In this document: piece by piece, positions 62,168 to 64,000 of the stretch
Position numbering within the stretch: position 1 is the first letter of the stretch
Layout: the number at the start of each line of letters is the position of its first letter
DNA from: Roseihalotalea indica
GTDB taxonomy: Bacteria > Bacteroidota > Bacteroidia > Cytophagales > Cyclobacteriaceae
Direction of reading: 5' to 3'
Assembly: GCF_022458895.1 (NCBI RefSeq)
Contig: NZ_JAINFL010000001.1
Coordinates: forward strand, 682,001-746,000
Length of the DNA stretch: 64,000 bases
Notes under the pieces: generated by a model
What the model saw: only the letters and a program-made list of their open reading frames with translations
Database searches by the model: none
Told to the model about the DNA's origin: nothing
Translations under genes and position numbers: made by a program

Positions 62168-62761
62168 ATGCGGACAAATATCCCCATTACTGAGCCTATT
62201 ATAGTACGCTTTGTTCAAGGGCAGGCAGATGCTTTCCGTTTAATCTTTGATGCCTACCACGGGCGAATATTTGCCTATAGTGCAAAGATAGCACAATCTT
62301 CTACCGAAGCCGAAGAAATTACTCAACAGGTTTTCATCCGACTTTGGGAGAAAAGACATTTGGTAGACGCTACCCAGCCCTTGGAGCCTTACCTGTATAA
62401 AATTACCCGTCACTGTGCTTTCAATCATTTAAAGAAAAAGGCCTATCATGCGCAACAACAGGAGCAGGTAAGCAAAGCTTTTCTCAGGACTCAACGCACC
62501 GAAGAAAATGTCTCTTACGCAGAATGTGAGCGACTAACAAAGCAGGTTATTAATGCATTGCCCGAAAAGCGGCAGGTAATTTTCAAGATGCATTTTGAAG
62601 AGGGGTACTCACCAGGCGAAATTGCTACCCTGCTTGGCATTTCTTTAGCTACAGTGAAGTCTCAGCTAGTAAAAGCAACGAAAACCGTCAGAAATTTTTT
62701 ACTGAATTACCGCACTATCAGTTGGGTCACATTACCCATTTTCTATTGGTTTTTTAAATAA
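62168..62761 (+). CDS. ECF-type RNA polymerase sigma factor (FecI-like)
   Basis: This is a 197-residue sigma-70 factor. Region 2 is at ~20-85 (EAEEITQQVFIRLWEKRHLV, then YLYKITRHCAFNHLKKKAYH). Region 4 is at ~120-170 (LPEKRQVIFKMHFEEGYSPG, EIATLLGISLATVKSQLVKA). It ends with a hydrophobic tail FLLNYRTISWVTLPIFYWFF that may touch the membrane, seen in some Bacteroidota FecI-like factors. The FecR gene follows after 177 bp. Together they normally switch on a SusC-type transporter gene, here probably just right of the window. Confidence 0.93.
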   Translation: MRTNIPITEPIIVRFVQGQADAFRLIFDAYHGRIFAYSAKIAQSSTEAEEITQQVFIRLWEKRHLVDATQPLEPYLYKITRHCAFNHLKKKAYHAQQQEQVSKAFLRTQRTEENVSYAECERLTKQVINALPEKRQVIFKMHFEEGYSPGEIATLLGISLATVKSQLVKATKTVRNFLLNYRTISWVTLPIFYWFFK

Positions 62762-62938
62762 GAGGCAGCAAGAGTATGATCATAGTAATAACTTGCCTTA
62801 TTTTTTGAAGACCTTATAAAAGGATGATTATTTTTTACAAGAGTCATCCATTCCTTCTTTCTAACTGTATATAGGGTACTAAGCGCATCTACGGCTATCG
62901 TGTGTAGCCTGAAATATAGAGAGCCCTACTCAGTACTC

Positions 62939-63922
62939 ATGACCAATCACAAACTGCTGCAAAAGTACCTTAACGGACAGTGCACCGCTGAGGAGAAACA
63001 ACAACTCTATCGTAATCTACTCGAGAGCGAGGAACAAGACTATGACAAAGTATTGAATGCCTTATGGGAGGAGCTCTCCGAAGTTCCTGATCCTGAGAGG
63101 GCCACCTCGGAGCGGATGTACCAAGCGATTAGTCATCACATTCAATCGCCTTCTTCAAGGCAGGTTTCTCCAGTCTGGTACCGCCGGGTTGCTGCCTCAC
63201 TGATTGGAATCTTACTGGTGTCAGGAATCTGGTATTACTGGTCATCTCAGTCAACGCAGGTCTATCAAACTCGCTACGGTGAGGTGAAGACTCTGGTGTT
63301 GCCTGATAGTTCGGTAGTGCACCTCAATGCCAACTCAAAGCTTACGTACGCGCCTAGTCTAGGCACCGACTCGGTGCGGGAAGTATGGCTCACCGGAGAG
63401 GCTTATTTCGAGGTGACTCATCAAACTATTGCTGTCTCAGACGATCCCGTAAAGTTGATTGTGCATACTGCCCAGGTAGACATAGAAGTTATCGGCACGG
63501 CCTTTAATGTGAAAGATCGGCGGGGAATCACCCAAGTGGTATTGGATGAAGGGAAGGTGCGGTTGAAAAAACTGCGGGGAGAAGAAACCTTGTTAGCCAT
63601 GAAACCTGGCGAGTCGGTGCAGGTAGATCAGCAACAATCCTATTCGGTTGCGAGTGTGGATGTTTCCGAACAAGTCTCTTCCTGGAAAGAAAATGAGCTG
63701 TATTTCAATAATCAGTCTTTGGAAGAAATACAACAGGTGCTGGCGGATAACTATGGCATTCGCCTACGCTTGGCTAATCCGGCACTGCGAGAACTTCGGT
63801 TTACCGGCTCTGCTCCGGCGGATGATCCAAGTGTGCTTTTCACCACATTAGAAAAATCTTTTTCACTTAAAATCACTCATGAACATGATGAATACATAGC
63901 AAGACCCAAACGGCAGGAATAG
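62939..63922 (+). CDS. FecR-family anti-sigma/sigma regulator
   Basis: This 327-residue protein has a cytosolic start LLQKYLNGQCTAEEKQQLYR, one membrane helix at ~82-99 (VAASLIGILLVSGIWYYW) and the FecR domain at ~105-210 (RYGEVKTLVLPDSSVVHLNA, then EVWLTGEAYFEVTHQ). The C-terminal DUF4974 part (SLEEIQQVLADNYGIRLRLA) is last. It holds the sigma factor until an outer STN-type transporter sends a signal. I use the ATG at 62939; a longer GTG start at 62900 is less likely. Confidence 0.95.
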   Translation: MTNHKLLQKYLNGQCTAEEKQQLYRNLLESEEQDYDKVLNALWEELSEVPDPERATSERMYQAISHHIQSPSSRQVSPVWYRRVAASLIGILLVSGIWYYWSSQSTQVYQTRYGEVKTLVLPDSSVVHLNANSKLTYAPSLGTDSVREVWLTGEAYFEVTHQTIAVSDDPVKLIVHTAQVDIEVIGTAFNVKDRRGITQVVLDEGKVRLKKLRGEETLLAMKPGESVQVDQQQSYSVASVDVSEQVSSWKENELYFNNQSLEEIQQVLADNYGIRLRLANPALRELRFTGSAPADDPSVLFTTLEKSFSLKITHEHDEYIARPKRQE

Positions 63923-63984
63923 GTTAGACTTAATTGACCGACTTCTCGGAGTAAATCGATTCGTAATTTTTAAACCCTACCCAT

Positions 63985-64000
63985 ATGTATTGTACTCTAC
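63985..64000 (+). CDS. Possible start of next gene (expected SusC), cut by the window edge
   Basis: An ATG at 63985 lies 62 bp after the fecR stop and opens MYCTL before the edge. FecI-FecR pairs are normally followed by a SusC gene at about this distance. Only five codons are visible, so the call rests on context. Confidence 0.28.

Overview
The window looks like a chromosomal segment of a Bacteroidota member, most likely a marine-type Cytophagales. The evidence is a SusC/SusD outer-membrane pair, a FecI/FecR-type sigma/anti-sigma pair, four ECF sigma factors, DUF4252, DUF4136 and DUF547 proteins, Bacteroidota lipoproteins (hydrophobic leader ending in Cys), weak Shine-Dalgarno signals and moderate-to-low GC. 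No rRNA, tRNA, CRISPR array or intact insertion sequence was seen.

Layout. 1-8.2 kb: partial STAS protein, purC, a short sugar-phosphate transferase, an ECF sigma/anti-sigma pair, a cytochrome c / SCO / HemJ-like respiratory-assembly run, a sensor kinase whose phospho-acceptor His is replaced by Arg, and an ABC exporter pair. 8.3-13.8 kb: a repeat-rich lipoprotein and a TPR-CHAT caspase-like protease, facing a second ECF sigma / TPR anti-sigma pair. 13.9-19.1 kb: a YWTD-like lipoprotein, a small ABC pair, a HAD hydrolase, and an AstE-type deacylase coupled to a GCS2-like ligase fused to CBS domains. 19.2-28.2 kb: a signalling-rich stretch with a GluR0-like ligand-gated K+ channel, a CHASE3-GAF-coiled-coil membrane protein with no output domain, a small STAS-like protein, an orphan Cys-containing beta-domain protein, DinB, and two tandem histidine kinases whose C-terminal halves have been homogenised. 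CTTAC-N4-6-GTAAG inverted repeats lie upstream of three of these genes.

28.3-33.1 kb: acetyltransferase, then one tightly packed operon (ECF sigma, anti-sigma, two DUF4252-type proteins, ABC ATPase, ABC permease). 33.1-38.3 kb: DUF4136 lipoprotein, glycosyltransferase, DUF547 lipoprotein, outer-membrane barrel protein, TadA and a membrane protein. 38.3-49.0 kb: a 741-bp leader, SusC, SusD, a secreted alpha/beta hydrolase, a small Cys-phosphatase and a BNR-4 beta-propeller lipoprotein, together resembling a glycan/peptide utilisation locus. 49.1-58.2 kb: two paralogous GMC oxidoreductase / Tat-exported small-subunit cassettes in divergent orientation, enclosing an S41 peptidase, an AT-rich hypothetical gene and a decayed VapBC-like toxin-antitoxin module. 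58.4-64.0 kb: cyclophilin, a second STAS-like small protein, a 16-repeat MORN/YwqK protein, a DUF2027-Smr protein, and an ECF sigma/FecR pair at the right edge that probably serves a SusC gene just outside.

The most interesting candidates are: (1) the lipoprotein + TPR-CHAT + ECF sigma/anti-sigma locus, which could be a protease-controlled sigma switch without CRISPR; (2) the shared CTTAC-N-GTAAG element, a possible small regulon; (3) the gene-converted kinase pair; and (4) the twin GMC cassettes around a decayed toxin-antitoxin locus. All functional links are inferences from sequence and context.
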